This document shows positions 1 to 11,740 of a stretch of DNA of 64,000 nt, piece after piece (position 1 is the stretch's first letter; each line of letters opens with the position of its first letter). The DNA lies in assembly GCF_963678635.1 (NCBI RefSeq), contig NC_087065.1:27979254-28043253 (forward strand). The letters are read 5' to 3'. Position numbers and translations under genes: made by a program. Origin of the DNA: Symsagittifera roscoffensis. Its lineage: Eukaryota; Xenacoelomorpha; Acoela; Convolutidae. Under the pieces are notes generated by a model. The model saw nothing but the letters and a program-made list of their open reading frames with translations. It was not told where the DNA came from and ran no database searches.

Positions 1-1273
1 TTTGCACTAACAACAACTTAAACAAGCGGTAACAAGTTTCCAGTTTTCCTTTAACCCGGTTGGAATGGAATTATATAATAACCAAACTAACCAACGGAGC
101 TAACTAAACACCATAAACCACAAACTAACAGCATGACTAAGAAAAGAACAGCTACAGTACCCAAACCGGATTAAACCAGCTTAAAACTGGATAATTTATT
201 CTTTTGAAGACTATTACCAAGTCTAAAAAAGAAATCATAAAACACCAAAAAGTCGCAAGACAAACCCGAACAAAAAACAATTTGATTTTTGAGAAAAGGA
301 CACAATCAAAATAACAAAAGAAAAACCAGAAATAATATAACAAAAAACGATAGCACAAAACAGGACCCCTTAAAAACCAGCATGAAATCATACTCCCACT
401 CCTGGCCTAACCCACTAGACAGGACGTCCTGAGCAGGCTCTATAGCCGGCCTAACTCACCGTGCTACATCCACACTTTGTGACCAAATTATATTTCTGAC
501 AAGAGGTACTCAAGGGTGAATAACTCTTAAAAATAACTGAACTAAAATTAAAACGCTTTTGCGAAAACAATTAACCAAAATCATAACTAAAAAATTGAAT
601 TAACAAAATTTTATAAAATGTAAATCATAATTTGCAGTACATAGATCACAAACAACCACAAAGACGAGCATCCAAAGACTAGACGACCCCATCACACTCA
701 TTCTACAAAATGGATAAATACAACCGACATGCCGCCCACAATCACGACTCAAAAAGGATTTAGAGTACGACTTGACTTCGCAGAAAAGGACTTCATTGAA
801 TCAGACCAATGACCACCTCGATGTTCAAGTATACGTACAGATCCGAGTTACAAGGCATTCACTCCAAACACAATCTTCACGCCATTCCCAGACAAGAGTG
901 ATACTCGATCAGTTCTCCACCAAAGCAGAACAAGCAATCATAGCAAACCATCTTGAAATCAGATTGATTTCACCGGCGGTCGCAGTCATCGTCGAACAAA
1001 CAGCTAATAACTTCATATCGACGATTCCAGCTTCCTGGAGCTTTCTTCTCCAAGAACGAAACAAGAAATGATGCGCGCCAAATACCAACGATCATCATCC
1101 ATCCTTCATCACAGATAGAAGATAAAAGATTCAAAACTCTGTAAAACCCGGATGGGTGAAACCAGATCTAAACTACATTTTATTTTTGGTTATAAATTAG
1201 ATATTTTATCACTATAAAGTATTTAATATTACCCAATCATGATCCATCTAACTAACAACCCACTTATTTGTAA
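1..1273. other. AT-rich sequence without a convincing gene
   Basis: No conserved domain, RNA gene or repeat is recognisable. A stretch of slightly higher GC at about 660-1075 is open in one plus-strand frame (772-1071, 99 codons). It lacks an ATG, begins at a TTG and shows no recognisable motif, so it may be an eroded exon or chance. Confidence 0.5.
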
Positions 1274-1301
1274 GTGCTGAAATTACTTGTAATTTCAGCA
1301 C
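1274..1301. repeat. Perfect 12-bp stem-loop
   Basis: GTGCTGAAATTA is followed by a 4-nt loop (CTTG) and its exact reverse complement. No U-run follows and no gene lies near, so a terminator role is not indicated. It may be the core of a small inverted-repeat element. Confidence 0.6.
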
Positions 1302-1794
1302 CGGAGAGATTTGAATTTAACTTAGAAATTAGTTAACTCTCCAAGAGACCTTCTAGCAATCGCAATAAGCCAGTATACTCTTGATCTATTGAGCCTATCA
1401 GAGACTAGTTAAACACCCTGAGACTAGTAGACATAAGAGTAAGATTAGGATCGGTTTTAGACTAAGACGTTGCATGAATCTATCCAGCCGAAAATAAGAT
1501 AGCGTGACGAGCAGACGGTGTACCCTATCCGAAATTACTCTATGAGTTAAACCTCGAACATAACTCAATGGACCAATGAAAATTTACAAGTAGATCAGCT
1601 AGGAGGGCAGCCAACAAATACGATTAATTGATATTGGCTTTTATGCCGAGCCCAAGAGTAGATGGCATGCTCAGGCAACGGATTTGAAACTAATGGCTGC
1701 CCTTTGAGTTCTACTAGCCGCCTTTTCAAGGTTTCAAAATATCCTAAACGACTCCTTGGTCCTATTACCAGTTGTCACGCCTTCGTTATTGAAG
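1302..1794. other. No gene seen; weak inverted repeat
   Basis: The only structure I see is a 10-bp inverted pair, AGGGCAGCCA near 1,605 and TGGCTGCCCT near 1,695, separated by about 80 bp and with weakly complementary flanks. No coding potential is visible. Confidence 0.4.
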
Positions 1795-2240
1795 CTACAG
1801 AGTAATATCCCGCATTTAAGAAAAGTGAAAACAAATCGATTATAATGGATTTTCGTGGTCTAAAGTGTTGTAAATATAATCGATTCCCATGTTACGTTCA
1901 ACAACAAACATGGACTAGAAATGGATTTAAATCCATTTTTTTTGGCTCTTTTCGAGTTCCCCCCTTTCAAAATACTGAGTTTTTTTATTTGTTTTACGTG
2001 TTATTACGGCTAAATGCGTGATGTTACGCTGTAAAGTATGAAGAACAAATATCGATAAGAAAATTATCGATTTGTTCTCCACGCCAAATTTCATTGCATT
2101 GTGACAACGTTAATAGGCTTTTCAAAATTGAATTTGAAAGGGGGGAACTGAAAAAAGGTCCCATTTTTTCTCGCCAAAACAAAATGCATTATAATTAAAT
2201 ATGAATCCACTATAATGGATTTTATAATAGGTAAAAAATC
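1795..2240. repeat. Fragment of the interspersed foldback repeat family
   Basis: The sequence from CCCGCATTTAAGAAAAGTG through a TCGATTCCCATGTTACG block matches the left arm of the large palindrome at about 20,023-20,160. It also matches, inverted, 21,180-21,310. A small self-complementary core (AAATGGATTTAAATCCATTT) lies at about 1,920. It carries several ATAATCGATT/AATCGATTAT-like motifs shared by all members of this family in the window. Confidence 0.7.
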
Positions 2241-2408
2241 ACAATAAAATGGTTTTTTTCCACTTTATTTTTGTTTCGCGCGTCGTGCCAAACTTTGCAA
2301 GAGTTTCTGTATTTATCAAGTGAGTTATGCGGAAACTTTGCAAAGAGAGTGTACGGCCTAATCCATTTCTAAACGTAGACTCAAATTGCAAAATATTCCG
2401 TTAAGCTC

Positions 2409-2757
2409 TCCCCCCCCCCTAAAGTTTGGCCCTTTGCTCCCCTTCAATCCTCCTAACGTTTGCCCCTTTGCTCCCCACCCCCACTGAACCACCCCCCACT
2501 AACCCACCACTGCCACTGAACCCACCCCCCCCCCCCCCCCCCCCCACTATACCCCCACCTGAACATCCCCCATCTGAACATACCCCCCCCCCCACCACCT
2601 GAACACCCCCCACTTGAACAGCCCCCTACCTAAACACCCCCCTCAACCCACGCCCCTCCCCCACATGAACCCACCCCATCTACCCCCATTGAGCCTCCCG
2701 CCCCTGAACACCGCCCCCCCTCCTCACCACCTGTTACGTTGTTGCGGGGGGGGGTGG
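2409..2757. repeat. C-rich degenerate minisatellite
   Basis: About 350 bp of strongly strand-asymmetric sequence consists of C tracts (up to about 20 C) separated by variants of a CTGAACA or CTGAACC word, giving a loose 12-20 bp period. The complementary strand is G-rich and could form G-quadruplexes. Open frames here are low-complexity artefacts. Confidence 0.85.
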
Positions 2758-3030
2758 ATTGTTGTAAATGGGCAAACGCTAGGGATGGTAATGGAAGGGA
2801 AATTAGTCCACCTCTAACATTACCACCCCTCCAAAACATTCTAATAATTTGACAAAATTTTTGAAAGGAACAAAATTCAGTTTTTGAGTAACACAAAAAT
2901 GAAACAAAAATATCAAAGTTAGGCAGAAAAAAAATTCAATTGAACAACAAATAACAAACGTAACCAACTTTAGTTTAAAATGTTCAAAGACTTTATGCGC
3001 GTTGAAATTCGCATCTCAGTAAAAAGGACA
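2758..3030. other. No feature seen
   Basis: AT-rich sequence between the minisatellite and a small palindromic element. Nothing recognisable. Confidence 0.5.
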
Positions 3031-3234
3031 AAAAATCGATTATAATTTAGATTCATTGTCAGTGTCCACAAAAGTGAAAACAAAACCGATTATAATGGAT
3101 GAAAAAAGGATTTTGTTGCCTCGAAAAATAGTAATATTATAATCCATTTTGAATTGATTTGTTTTACTTTTTGTGGACACTGACAAAGAAACTCAATTAT
3201 AATCGATTTATATTCATGGAACTTCAATGCGGGA
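3031..3234. repeat. Palindromic MITE-like element
   Basis: Two arms of about 55 bp are inverted copies of each other, containing AATCGATTATAATT and TCATTGTCAGTGTCCACAAA or close variants. They flank a centre with TTGTTGCCTCGAAAAATAGT. The reverse complement matches the element at 19,250-19,480 and the half-element at 13,682-13,790. No protein is encoded, so this looks like a non-autonomous foldback/MITE family. Confidence 0.75.
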
Positions 3235-6156
3235 TGGGCAACCACTTATATGAAAGTTGATTCACCAGGTGGATCCACGGCCTTGTAAAATTTGGGTTTG
3301 AAGTTTAAAAATAAAGCGGAGAATGTGTGTGGCTAATACATTACTTTTTAGAGCATCCAACAGCTTTTTATGAAACAAGTTACTGGTTGAACAGTATAAT
3401 TTGCGTAGAAATTCGAAACGTTTCAGTGCTAAGCATAAAAATGACGCTAAATCAATGCAATATTAAGTCAAATCAGACTGCTCGTAACGAGGTGAAGCCC
3501 TAAATAATCCGACTGCCTGTATAGGTCTTTGAAGTATAAAAGTTCATATAAAAATTAAAATGATAAGTTTTGATCCTAGAAAGGACAAATAGCTTGATTC
3601 AACGAAATTGGATCTATTTATGCAAGGGATTGAGCGGCGCCTAAACAATAATAGCGCAAATTATATCACCCATTAATTGTCAAATTTTAAACACTTGTAA
3701 CTTAAAAAAAATAATAATCACAAATGAAATATCGTTTAAAAATTGAGCTCAAGACAACAATAAATTTTGAATGATATTTAAAAAATCAGCTGTTCAAAAT
3801 GGCTGTTAAAAGTCAAAAATTGTCTGGAAAAAAACCACTTCGGGCAAAAATATTCCGTCATTTTTTCAAAAAACGGAACAATAACCGTTTGGTTAAATTG
3901 AAAAATTAGCATTGTCTAATTCCTGTGCCAACCCAATCTCTGTTCCAAATTATATTTCTAAAAACCTCAATTTAGAAAAAATCTTGCCAATAGTTAAAAT
4001 TTAGCAAGTTAACCTGTATCGAAGTTTTTCAACAATTATCTGGCGATTTAAAAATCGAAAATCAGTCAAACCTCTAGCAATCAATTATACGGCAAATTTA
4101 TGTTCGAAGACGAAAATAAAAGAAAATATGATCAAACAAATCCATTAAATACTATTGTTTTGTGTCAATCATATTGGAGTCATACATGTGTTTTCTCTTT
4201 CTAATAACGAGAAATTATATTTTTCTTTAAAGATTAATTGCAAATAGTCTATTAATTTTTCTCCATAAAATGCCCAAAAAAAGTATTTTAAGTACCATAT
4301 TATGACAAAAAATATACTTTCCCCTTATATTCGCAATAAAAACGCGGCTCCGAGTAAGCATGATTTTTTACTTTGACACAAAATTTTAACTCATTGGCTT
4401 TTTAAAATCTTCTTACTAGTGGGTTGCAAAAATTTGAGCGAGTGTTTTTGAAGTACTAAATTTTTGTGTCGTTTCTTCATTTCAGAATCTTAGCGCAGTG
4501 AGAATTCATGGTGCTTGCAATCTGCAATTCATTCCAGTTTTGAAACTAAAAATCATAGAGTTTCTAAAAATTTAGGCAAAAATTGAATTTTTCTCTGACA
4601 ATTTAAGCGATATCGTAATGTTATGCTTTTGTTTTCAGATTCGATTGCCTGTTTATGTTTCAATTAATTGCTTCAAACTGTATTGGAACTGGAAGTCACC
4701 AGGAAATTTTAAAGAAAATTTAGCAAGAATTTGAATTTTTTGAATAAATTTTGTTTAATTTAAGGTCGCGATGTTGTCAATTTTTCAAAAATTATTTTTT
4801 TTTGTTAATGCTTAATTTTTTCGTGTTAGATTATTTTAAAATATTAAATCAGCAGGTATATTTTTTTAAATTTTTTTGACGAAAATGAAATTAACTGGCC
4901 ATCTTTAATTAATTCATTGTCGCAAAGCAGTTTTGTCGCAATTCCTCTTAATGCTGCTCTTTTTTCGACTTAACATCTTGTTTGAGCCTTAGAATTTTAG
5001 AAAACTAAGCTTTTTAAAAAAAATTGCAGATACTTGTCAAAATAACCTTTTTACAGATGATCTTGAATCAAATTATGGTTGCAACGTTCTATTTTATTTA
5101 CTCTTTTTTCGGAAAACTTTACTAGTTTAATCCTCAATTTTTTTCATTTATACTGTTTTTGAACTGATAATTATCAGAAGTTTTTTTAAAAAAAACCGGC
5201 GTTAACAAAAATTTATACTAATGATTTTAACTGAGATCATGGTCGCAATGCTTTTTTTTGTTGATTTTATTTGCAGACTAGATTGTTTGCTTACACCTCA
5301 ATTTAGTGCCTCATATTGTATTGGAACTGAAAATTATCAATTTTTTTTTAATTTTAGCATTTTTTGAATTTATTATATTATACAATTCAGCAAAAGTGTT
5401 AAATATTTCATGGGATTGCATGGCAAAAAAATTATTATTTTGAGATAATATGGATATTAAAAAAGATTTTGAAGCTATTATTACAGAAACTTTTGTCGAA
5501 ATTGGCTGCATATAATCAATTATATTTGCAATTTTTTCGGCAGGATTTTCTCATTATTTGACGGAGCTAGATGCGACACCGGAAGACCCCAAAATGCGAT
5601 GAGAAGATTGACAAGAAATGCAACATATTGGAAAACATCATCTGAATTGCCACTGTGAAAGTCGATAGACTGCAAAAACAGGGAGTTGCCTTAGTGAAAC
5701 TGGGTAGACTGCAAAAACGGGGGAAAAACTGCTAAAAGGGCAAGACGAAATCGAGTCAAGAGGATTGATTTGAGGCTGTAAAACAGGGGTGTTTATGACC
5801 ACAAAGTGACATAGTAGCGACTGCAAAAAATTCGATTTTCAATCCACCACCTATAAATCTAAGCCAACACACAATTAAACAGAGCAACCCGTAAACAGAG
5901 TAACCCGTGAAAACGAACAAAAGTTGTGGACGAAGCGGAGTCAGACAGCAATAAAAAAGCCCGAAAAGTATTATGATAATAAGATGAAATAATAAGATGA
6001 AGTCAATCAACTTCAACTGTCACAGTTTGATATAATTGTCATCCGCCACGTAATTTAACCACAAAAACCTATCAATTGAGGTCTCACATAAAAAAAAAAA
6101 AGCTCAATCAACAAAATCACCACCATACCAAAACCGTCAGACCCCAGGATGGGAAC
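3235..6156. other. Long non-coding AT-rich stretch
   Basis: No gene is recognisable over nearly 3 kb. The only local structure noted is at about 5,640-5,830, where a phrase ending in GACTGCAAAAA recurs three times, twice within an approximate 50-bp direct repeat (GTGAAA..G.TAGACTGCAAAAAC). Confidence 0.5.
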
Positions 6157-6495
6157 TGTTATACCCTCATCCGTTAGGTGAGGTATAATCTATGCTAGTG
6201 GAAGTCTACACTGTGTGCTAGCTGAGAATTAAACGAATAAGAGAACAACTTAAATTCAACTGTCTATGTTTAAGTCTGGCTGACACTGACCTCAAATCAA
6301 TTGAGAGACAGTTCCTCATAGGAACTAGTACATATGTTATTACGTATAAATAGTTACTTATTTATTCATCAGACTTCTGTATGTGTTAAGTAATCGGTTA
6401 AGTTTATAGATTGTAATCTTTACCAACTGGTAGTTCTAGCACCTATCTATAACATTAATAAAGGGTGTTTTGCTATAATATCCGTACTGATAACA
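6157..6495 (-). mobile_element. 3' LTR of Gypsy-type element (339 bp)
   Basis: The segment starts TGTTATAC and ends GATAACA, giving the short inverted TGTTAT...ATAACA termini typical of Ty3/Gypsy LTRs. Minus-strand orientation is assigned because a purine run lies immediately upstream on that strand and because the pol gene fragments to the right read leftward. The first about 30 bp on the minus strand (TACGGATATTATAGCAAAAC region) recur next to gag at 12,513-12,546 and 18,101-18,134, as expected for a 5' LTR edge. The intact partner LTR is missing from the window. Confidence 0.7.
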
Positions 6496-6508
6496 CTTCC
6501 TTCTTTTT
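6496..6508 (-). other. Polypurine tract
   Basis: On the minus strand AAAAAGAAGGAAG directly precedes the LTR start TGTTATCAG. This is the position and composition expected of the plus-strand DNA primer site of an LTR retroelement. Confidence 0.65.
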
Positions 6509-6523
6509 GATTAAGTGGATACT

Positions 6524-7111
6524 TCACTTATCCTCCCTTTTCTTTTCAGTGACTTTTTCGGTATTCTCTTGTTGTGTGTCCTTCTCCGCTTGTATTGTGG
6601 TTTGTGAGTCGATTTGTTCCGTGGTGTTTTCTCTTTCTCGTTGGAATGTCATAGAGATTCCCCGAACTGGTGAAATGGCGTGCAGTATGTCCATCGCCTC
6701 CTCGAAATTCTTGCTGAACGATTCTTCTGTTGTTCTTGGTTTGTCGAGAATGTATCGGGAGCTTGTTTTCATTTTCGTTGTAGTGTCGCTTAAGTTTTCA
6801 TGTCTTGTATTTTCTGGGGTTGCTGTTTCCATGTGGATTTCTGTGCACATGATTTCCTCGGAGGAACTTAGTCACGGGATGGTTTCTGGTAACGGATTCT
6901 GGTTGCCTTGTGGGTTTACGGCTGGTTGATCTGGGATACTGACGTCGGTTGTAGTGTGTTCGACTTGTGCTACTAGACAAGATTCGGGAGCCTCTGAGAT
7001 TTTGGCAATTGGGATAGCGTCTCCCAGTTTGGTGGCCAGTGCGCTCTTTCTAGGTCTCGACGATCGTCGTATTTCGTGAGATTTTTGTTCGGGTGTGGCC
7101 CTAAAATCCAT
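6524..7111 (-). pseudogene. C-terminal tail of retroelement pol polyprotein (broken)
   Basis: Two overlapping open stretches (7111-6872 and 6850-6524) encode polar, low-complexity sequence. An arginine-rich run (RRSSRPRK) resembles the basic tails often found after Gypsy integrases, and a Thr/Glu/Lys-rich end stops just before the polypurine tract. No env-like signal peptide or fusion region is visible. Stops or frame changes separate the pieces, so no single product is made. The assignment rests on position between the integrase C-terminal domain and the 3' LTR. Confidence 0.45.
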
Positions 7112-7115
7112 CCGC

Positions 7116-7870
7116 TTAAGCGGCTGGTTTATCAGGTGACGGTGTATTTTCGTCCAGGTCTGTATCTGACGATAGCGAAATGGACGTATCGCATTCGAAA
7201 TGAATTTTCGTCAGGTCTACTTTTGGTTTTTTCTTAGGACTCATTTTTCCTGATGGTTTCATTCGTTGTTGTTGTTCCGTTTTGGGGTTCTTGTTTTGTT
7301 GTTTCTTGCGAGTTTTGATTTGCTGTTGAAGGTACTGAACAGCTTTTGTGGTCCCAAGGCTTTCCGATTTAGCTATCGTTGGATGATGTCCTGAATCGTC
7401 TTTGGATGTGAGCGCTTTGGGCTTGTTGAGGTTATTGTTCCCTTTGTGGTAGTATGTTGGTTCATGGTCTTTTTTTGGTGGTTTTGCCCGAGGTAGATGT
7501 TTGTATGCCACAAAATCCTTTAGTGCCGCCGGCCTACAATTTCCGTATACCCGTTGGTCCGGAATTAAATCTAGGCCATCGTGCCTTATTACCTTTGGTT
7601 GTTTGCCATCCACTTTTATCCACGCGGTGTGTGGGGAGTAGTTTTTTATGGATCCATTTTCGATAATTTTGAATTGTGCCCCAAATGTTCCTGGGTTTTT
7701 AATTGTTCGTGCAATTGTTCCCAATTTTCTAGCTTTTTGTTCTAATCGAAGTCCTGTTTTAGGGTTAATTTTGTGCGCTGGACCTTTAAATCTGTCTTTT
7801 AAGAAGATTAGGGGTGCCCTTTTTAGGTTTTGTTTCTCTTGATTGTTGAGTGGTCTTATTGGCTTGCGCG
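7116..7870 (-). pseudogene. Gypsy integrase C-terminal domain and basic tail
   Basis: The open frame 7724-7116 (202 codons from its first ATG, in the same frame as sequence extending upstream to about 7,870) carries a segment resembling the SH3-like integrase C-terminal domain, with FKGPAHKINPKTG, GTFGAQFKIIENG and TAWIKVDGK among the recognisable pieces. It is followed by a Lys/Gln-rich tail of about 130 residues. This region follows the catalytic core at 8.2-9.0 kb in pol order. Connecting frames at 7,904-8,274 are shifted, so this is a decayed portion of pol. Confidence 0.55.
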
Positions 7871-7903
7871 TTTTTGAGTTTTCTAGGTTGTTTGACTATT
7901 CGC

Positions 7904-8274
7904 TTAGAAATGATTTTCCGAGTTTAATGCGTCGTAAGGTTTGTTTGAAAGAGGTAAATGCGCACCTACCCGAAACTTCTTAAGCAGTTGTTGATCATTC
8001 TCGTCGTCGATGCTCTCCAGCGTAATCGTGTCCTGTTGGTTTATCGGATCCGATTGGATTTTTGCGCGTCGTTTTCCCGGGTTGGGGTCTGGAGAGGTAC
8101 ACGTCGGACCCTGCGGTTTGTTAGCTGTTGAGTCAGTTTCATATTCAACGGGATTAACGGTGGGTTCCGGCAAGTATTAATGGTCTTTTTGTTTTGGTAC
8201 ATTGTTTCCTTAGCCCCTGTGTCTTTGTAAACGAGATCCAGCTCATCTTCGCTGTTCTTCTCCCGGTCCCACAT
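7904..8274 (-). pseudogene. Pol linker downstream of integrase core (frame-shifted pieces)
   Basis: Overlapping open stretches in different frames (8274-8041, 8173-7904) continue the integrase reading after a frame break. They encode acidic/polar linker sequence (EDELDLVYKDTG, then ESIDDENDQQLLKKFRVGAH). The second retroelement copy lacks this region because its duplication begins at the equivalent of 8,209. Confidence 0.45.
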
Positions 8275-9005
8275 AGCTTCCTATGTGGGACTTTGTACTG
8301 GCTTAGTGCTGGCTTTGTAAGTACTCTTTCGTCTAAACATGATAGCTTAACATTTTCCCATGAAAGGTTTGAGAGTTTCGGATATGTGCTAATGTTTGTT
8401 AATGGTGTATTGGGCCGCCATCTAAAGTGGGCTTCGAACAGGGTTACTTTTGTGATTGCATTTGGCGTTATGCGAAGTTTTTCAATTAGCTCGGCGACGT
8501 CAGACGCGAGTTTATATGATTTGTTGTTTTTGTCGTCTTTCATGACTGCTAATCTTGATTTTAGAGTTCTTATTAGTCGTTCGACCATACCCATTGCCCT
8601 GTGGTCATCCACTGGTGTGAATATTAACTTAATATGATTTGTTTTACAGTATATTAAGAACTTTTTGGCCCGGAAATCTTGTTCTTGATCGCATCTGATG
8701 TTACGGGGAACCCCATGATTTACGATATGATTTTGCATAAATCGAATGATTGTATCGGCTCTGTTGTTTGAAACAACCTTTGCGTAAGGGAAACGGGAGA
8801 AACGATCTACTCCAACTAAGATATATATTTCTTCATCATTTTCATCCGGTAAATGAACCGCAAAATCCAACTCGATTTCTTCGTTAGGTTCAACTACTGC
8901 GTCGAGTGTCGTATAGTGCTTTTTCCCTGAGATGATTATAAGATTCTTACCCTTATCGCGGCAGTTTTTACAATTCTGTGCTGTGGCCACAATATCACGC
9001 TGCAA
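8154..9005 (-). pseudogene. Gypsy integrase catalytic core, copy 1
   Basis: This encodes the DDE integrase that inserts retroelement cDNA. The zinc-finger end CKNCRDKG is followed by the core with the first Asp in EIELDFA, the second Asp in IRCDQEQDF and the Glu in GMVERLIRTLK, with normal spacing for a Ty3/Gypsy integrase. The open frame is long (about 280 codons), but it leaves the ancestral frame near 8,290, where the downstream linker is read in another frame. It is about 97% identical by eye to copy 2 at 13.8-14.6 kb. It differs in the residue after LDFA (VH here, GP in copy 2), at a usually conserved site, which suggests neutral decay. Confidence 0.85.
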
Positions 9006-9413
9006 ATAGGGCTACCACACATGTCTCGCTTCTTCGAGCATGCCGCCTTGTCCTGTGTGGGTGAGGTGTAACGCGTCCATTAGTGTCGGTCTTCATTGTT
9101 TCGGTATGACGACCCTATCGTCATACAGCAAAATACTGTCTCGAACTGACAATCGGTGGCGCACGTTGTAGAAGTAGGGGCCATAGCACTGTTTGACGCT
9201 GTCCCATTTTTGCTGCTTTATCAAATTGATCAATGGCGATAGACTCCGGTCTCTTCGTGTAGCTGCTGCCAAAAATTCGATGTCCATCACTTTTCTCAGA
9301 TTCTTCCGGAACAAGGGCGCGTCCTCTTCTTCCACTGTGGTCGTCTGGCATTCTGTCGTGGTCCTTTCTTCTTGTAGTTTTTGGCAGATGTCGTTGACTT
9401 TCTCGTTTTCCAC
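9006..9413 (-). pseudogene. RNase H-integrase connector with H2C2 zinc-binding region, copy 1
   Basis: The open stretch 9413-9093 (106 codons) has the usual connector preceding a Gypsy integrase (LYDDRVVIPKQ). It is followed, across stops, by the LHLTHTGQGG and EEARHVW histidine region that pairs with the CKNC cysteines of the integrase N-terminal zinc finger. At least one in-frame stop lies between the histidine pair and the catalytic core. A second copy lies at 14,594-15,001. Confidence 0.65.
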
Positions 9414-9696
9414 CCTTGTAAAGGTGTAGCTGTCTGCTGATGGAATGACTTGGTGTGTAACATCACTAATGGTAAGTTCAGGCGGTGGTGGTTTGTTTAA
9501 ATAATCGTTGAATGTGGCATAATTAAAGGGGGGCGAATTTTAAGTTGGGTTTGCGTGCACTGTGGCACTTTCTCGTGATTTTTTTTAAATGGGGGCAAGG
9601 CCATGCCTTGTTGCAATTGTCAACTCATTTTTGTATTCCTATTTCTAGGATATTTACAGTTAGTCAGTTTAAGTTCTATAGTTGAATGCGGAATGA

Positions 9697-10219
9697 TTAA
9701 TTTCGATTTGCTAGAGCGACTTGTTTGTGACAATTGACTTTGAACAGTGAATGCAGTTTGTGTGTGAACAGAAATTGAAGTTTCAACGTTTGCGTACGGT
9801 TGAGCTTTTTGGTGCCTAGATATCCGAGTGGATTTTTGTTCAAGAATATGTTTTGACTGCTGCTGTCTTGAAATTCTAAGCATTTGACAAAATCGTCGAT
9901 TAGTGCGACGACAAATTGTTCAACCCAGTATGCCGGGTGTTGTGATTTACCGTCTGGATGTCGTGATATGTAATCAATTACTGCCCGACAGGTGGTGTAT
10001 ATCAAAATCAAACGGGATGAGTCTGTCGATCCATCTGGTTAACCTGCTTTGATAGGTATTTTTACCTGTATTATTTTGAAGGGCACTAACTAATGCTTGA
10101 TGATCCGTTATCAAAGTGAACCGTCTACCATAGAGGTAATACTTAAAGTGTTCGATGGCCCATACTGCGGATAGAAGCTCCAGCTCGCTAATCGAGTATT
10201 TTTCTTCGCAAGAATTCAA
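9697..10219 (-). pseudogene. RNase H domain, copy 1 (frameshifted)
   Basis: This encodes the RNase H that removes RNA from the RNA:DNA hybrid. ELELLSAVWAIEHFKYYLYG and ITDHQALVSAL are the classic Gypsy RNase H segments. FDFDIHHLSGSN follows and the frame is then lost. The continuation VIDYISRHPDG is in another frame, at 10011-9697. Copy 2 lacks one base near 15,599 that merges these two frames. Confidence 0.75.
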
Positions 10220-10413
10220 GAACCGCGATGCGTACGCAATGGTTACCCAACCATCTGGTGTTTTTTTTTCGAGTGCCGCGCCTATTCTATCGCGACTGGC
10301 GTCAAAAAAATTACGGGCCTATTCCATCGCGGCTGGCGTCACAAATAATACGTGTTTCTCTGTAGCTTACGAAGTGTCTATTTTCAGTAATATTTTTAAC
10401 GGCGGCTATTATG

Positions 10414-11323
10414 TTACGAAAGCTTTTTCATTTTGCTCTTTCCATACAAAAAAAAAATTGTTGGTTGTTGACTGTAGAGGTCGTAAGTGGGTAATACATG
10501 AGCCAGATTAGGGATAAACTTGTTCAAGTGATGGATAGATCCCATGAAACTTTTGAGTTGTTTAAAGGTTTTTGGGTGTTGCAGACTTACTATAGCATCT
10601 GTTTTCTTTTGCATAGGGGTTATGCCGTATTCGTGAATCCCAGCCACTCTACTTCTTTGCATCCAAATTTACATTTGTCGACTAAGATGACCATGTTTTT
10701 GGCATCTAATTTGTCTACAAGTTTTGTTAGTTTATCTATGTGTTGTTCTTTGGTACCGCGTGAGATAATTAAAATATCAACTAAGAAAATAAACGTGTCT
10801 TTTTCGTTATTAAGGGTCAAATCAATGGCTTTCTGGAACTCCGCGGGCATATCGGTGACTCCGTAAAAGCCTGTTTGGAACTGGTAGGTTCCTGAAGCCC
10901 TGCCACCAATAAGGCTGAAGTTACACTGCGTGCGTGTTGTTTCATCAAGTGGCAGTTGGCTATACGCGTAGCGTAAGTCTATTGTATAAAAAATGTGGGC
11001 CCCTGCTTATTTTTTCTTTCCTGAGCCGAATAAATTTTTTTGTCTATTAAAACCTCAATTTTTGGCATTTGGTATTTGTTTTTATGGATCGATTTGTTTA
11101 TTTGTTTCGAATCCATTGCTAATTTTTTTGACTGATCTTTTTTCACCGTTATTACAATAGGGCTTATGAATTGTTGGTCACTGCATTTTTCCAGACGGAC
11201 TATATGACCTTGGTCAATTAGGGATCGATTTTCACTCTCCACTTTTTCTTGAAAATGAATGGGAACACGTCCCCCTCGTTGCTGCAACGCCTTGAATTCT
11301 TTTAAGAATTGAGTATAAACCAT
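10414..11323 (-). pseudogene. Reverse transcriptase domain, copy 1 (fragmented)
   Basis: Three open pieces cover a Gypsy RT. The N-terminal part (11323-10979) has FISPIVITVKKD and LAMDSKQINKSI. The palm (10850-10620) has the catalytic box. The thumb (10662-10414) has KSFMGSIHHLNKFIPNLAH. The normally invariant F-[IL]-D-D box reads FLVDILI, so one catalytic aspartate is lost. Copy 2 retains FLDDILI. Fingers and palm are separated by frame breaks. This RT cannot be active. Confidence 0.85.
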
Positions 11324-11329
11324 GTGGTT

Positions 11330-11740
11330 TTATGAGCGCCCTATTCGTGTACAGAGTCCAGGGTACGTGGTTCTGACCCACGTCGCAATTTTGGTGTCGG
11401 AACTGTCAATATTGTTGACATGAAGTTTTGACTTACCAATTGGTTTTCTCTCCTGGTGCAGTTGTATTCCAATCTGGGGAAGATGATTGCGCCCCATGAT
11501 GTTCACTCGTCTGTCATCCACCACTATGAACGAAGCTGTTTGGATCGTTCATCCTCCGGATTCTATAGGAGCGATCAATCTACCAAGGGACGGGATTTTG
11601 TATCCATTGTAGCAGACCATTCGGTTGGCCTCGTCGTCATCTCCCAATTTGGTTTTCACTGCCGATTTGAATGTGGATGCCAGGAGGTTGGCTGTTTTTT
11701 TTTGTTCACGTTCAAAGACCTGTGTCGGCAATGAAAACGA
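11330..11740 (-). pseudogene. Retropepsin (aspartic protease), copy 1
   Basis: The catalytic DTG motif (FIADTGL) sits at the 3' edge of the nucleocapsid frame near 11,712-11,735. The body follows (11731-11549). The flap-distal end IMGRNHLPQIGIQL, a typical G-[RK]-[DN]-x-L segment, lies in 11524-11330. Order and spacing match Gypsy retropepsins, but a frame change within the body breaks the reading. Confidence 0.7.

Noticed and set aside
772-1071. Possible host exon
   Set aside because: There is no ATG, no splice signals I could defend and no recognisable domain. It is mentioned only within the unassigned region.
2419-2896. Gly- and Pro-rich open frames in both strands
   Set aside because: They are translations of the C-rich minisatellite and have no start context or domain.
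6465-6929. 154-codon plus-strand frame with hydrophobic runs
   Set aside because: It is the complement of the minus-strand pol tail and overlaps the LTR and polypurine tract.
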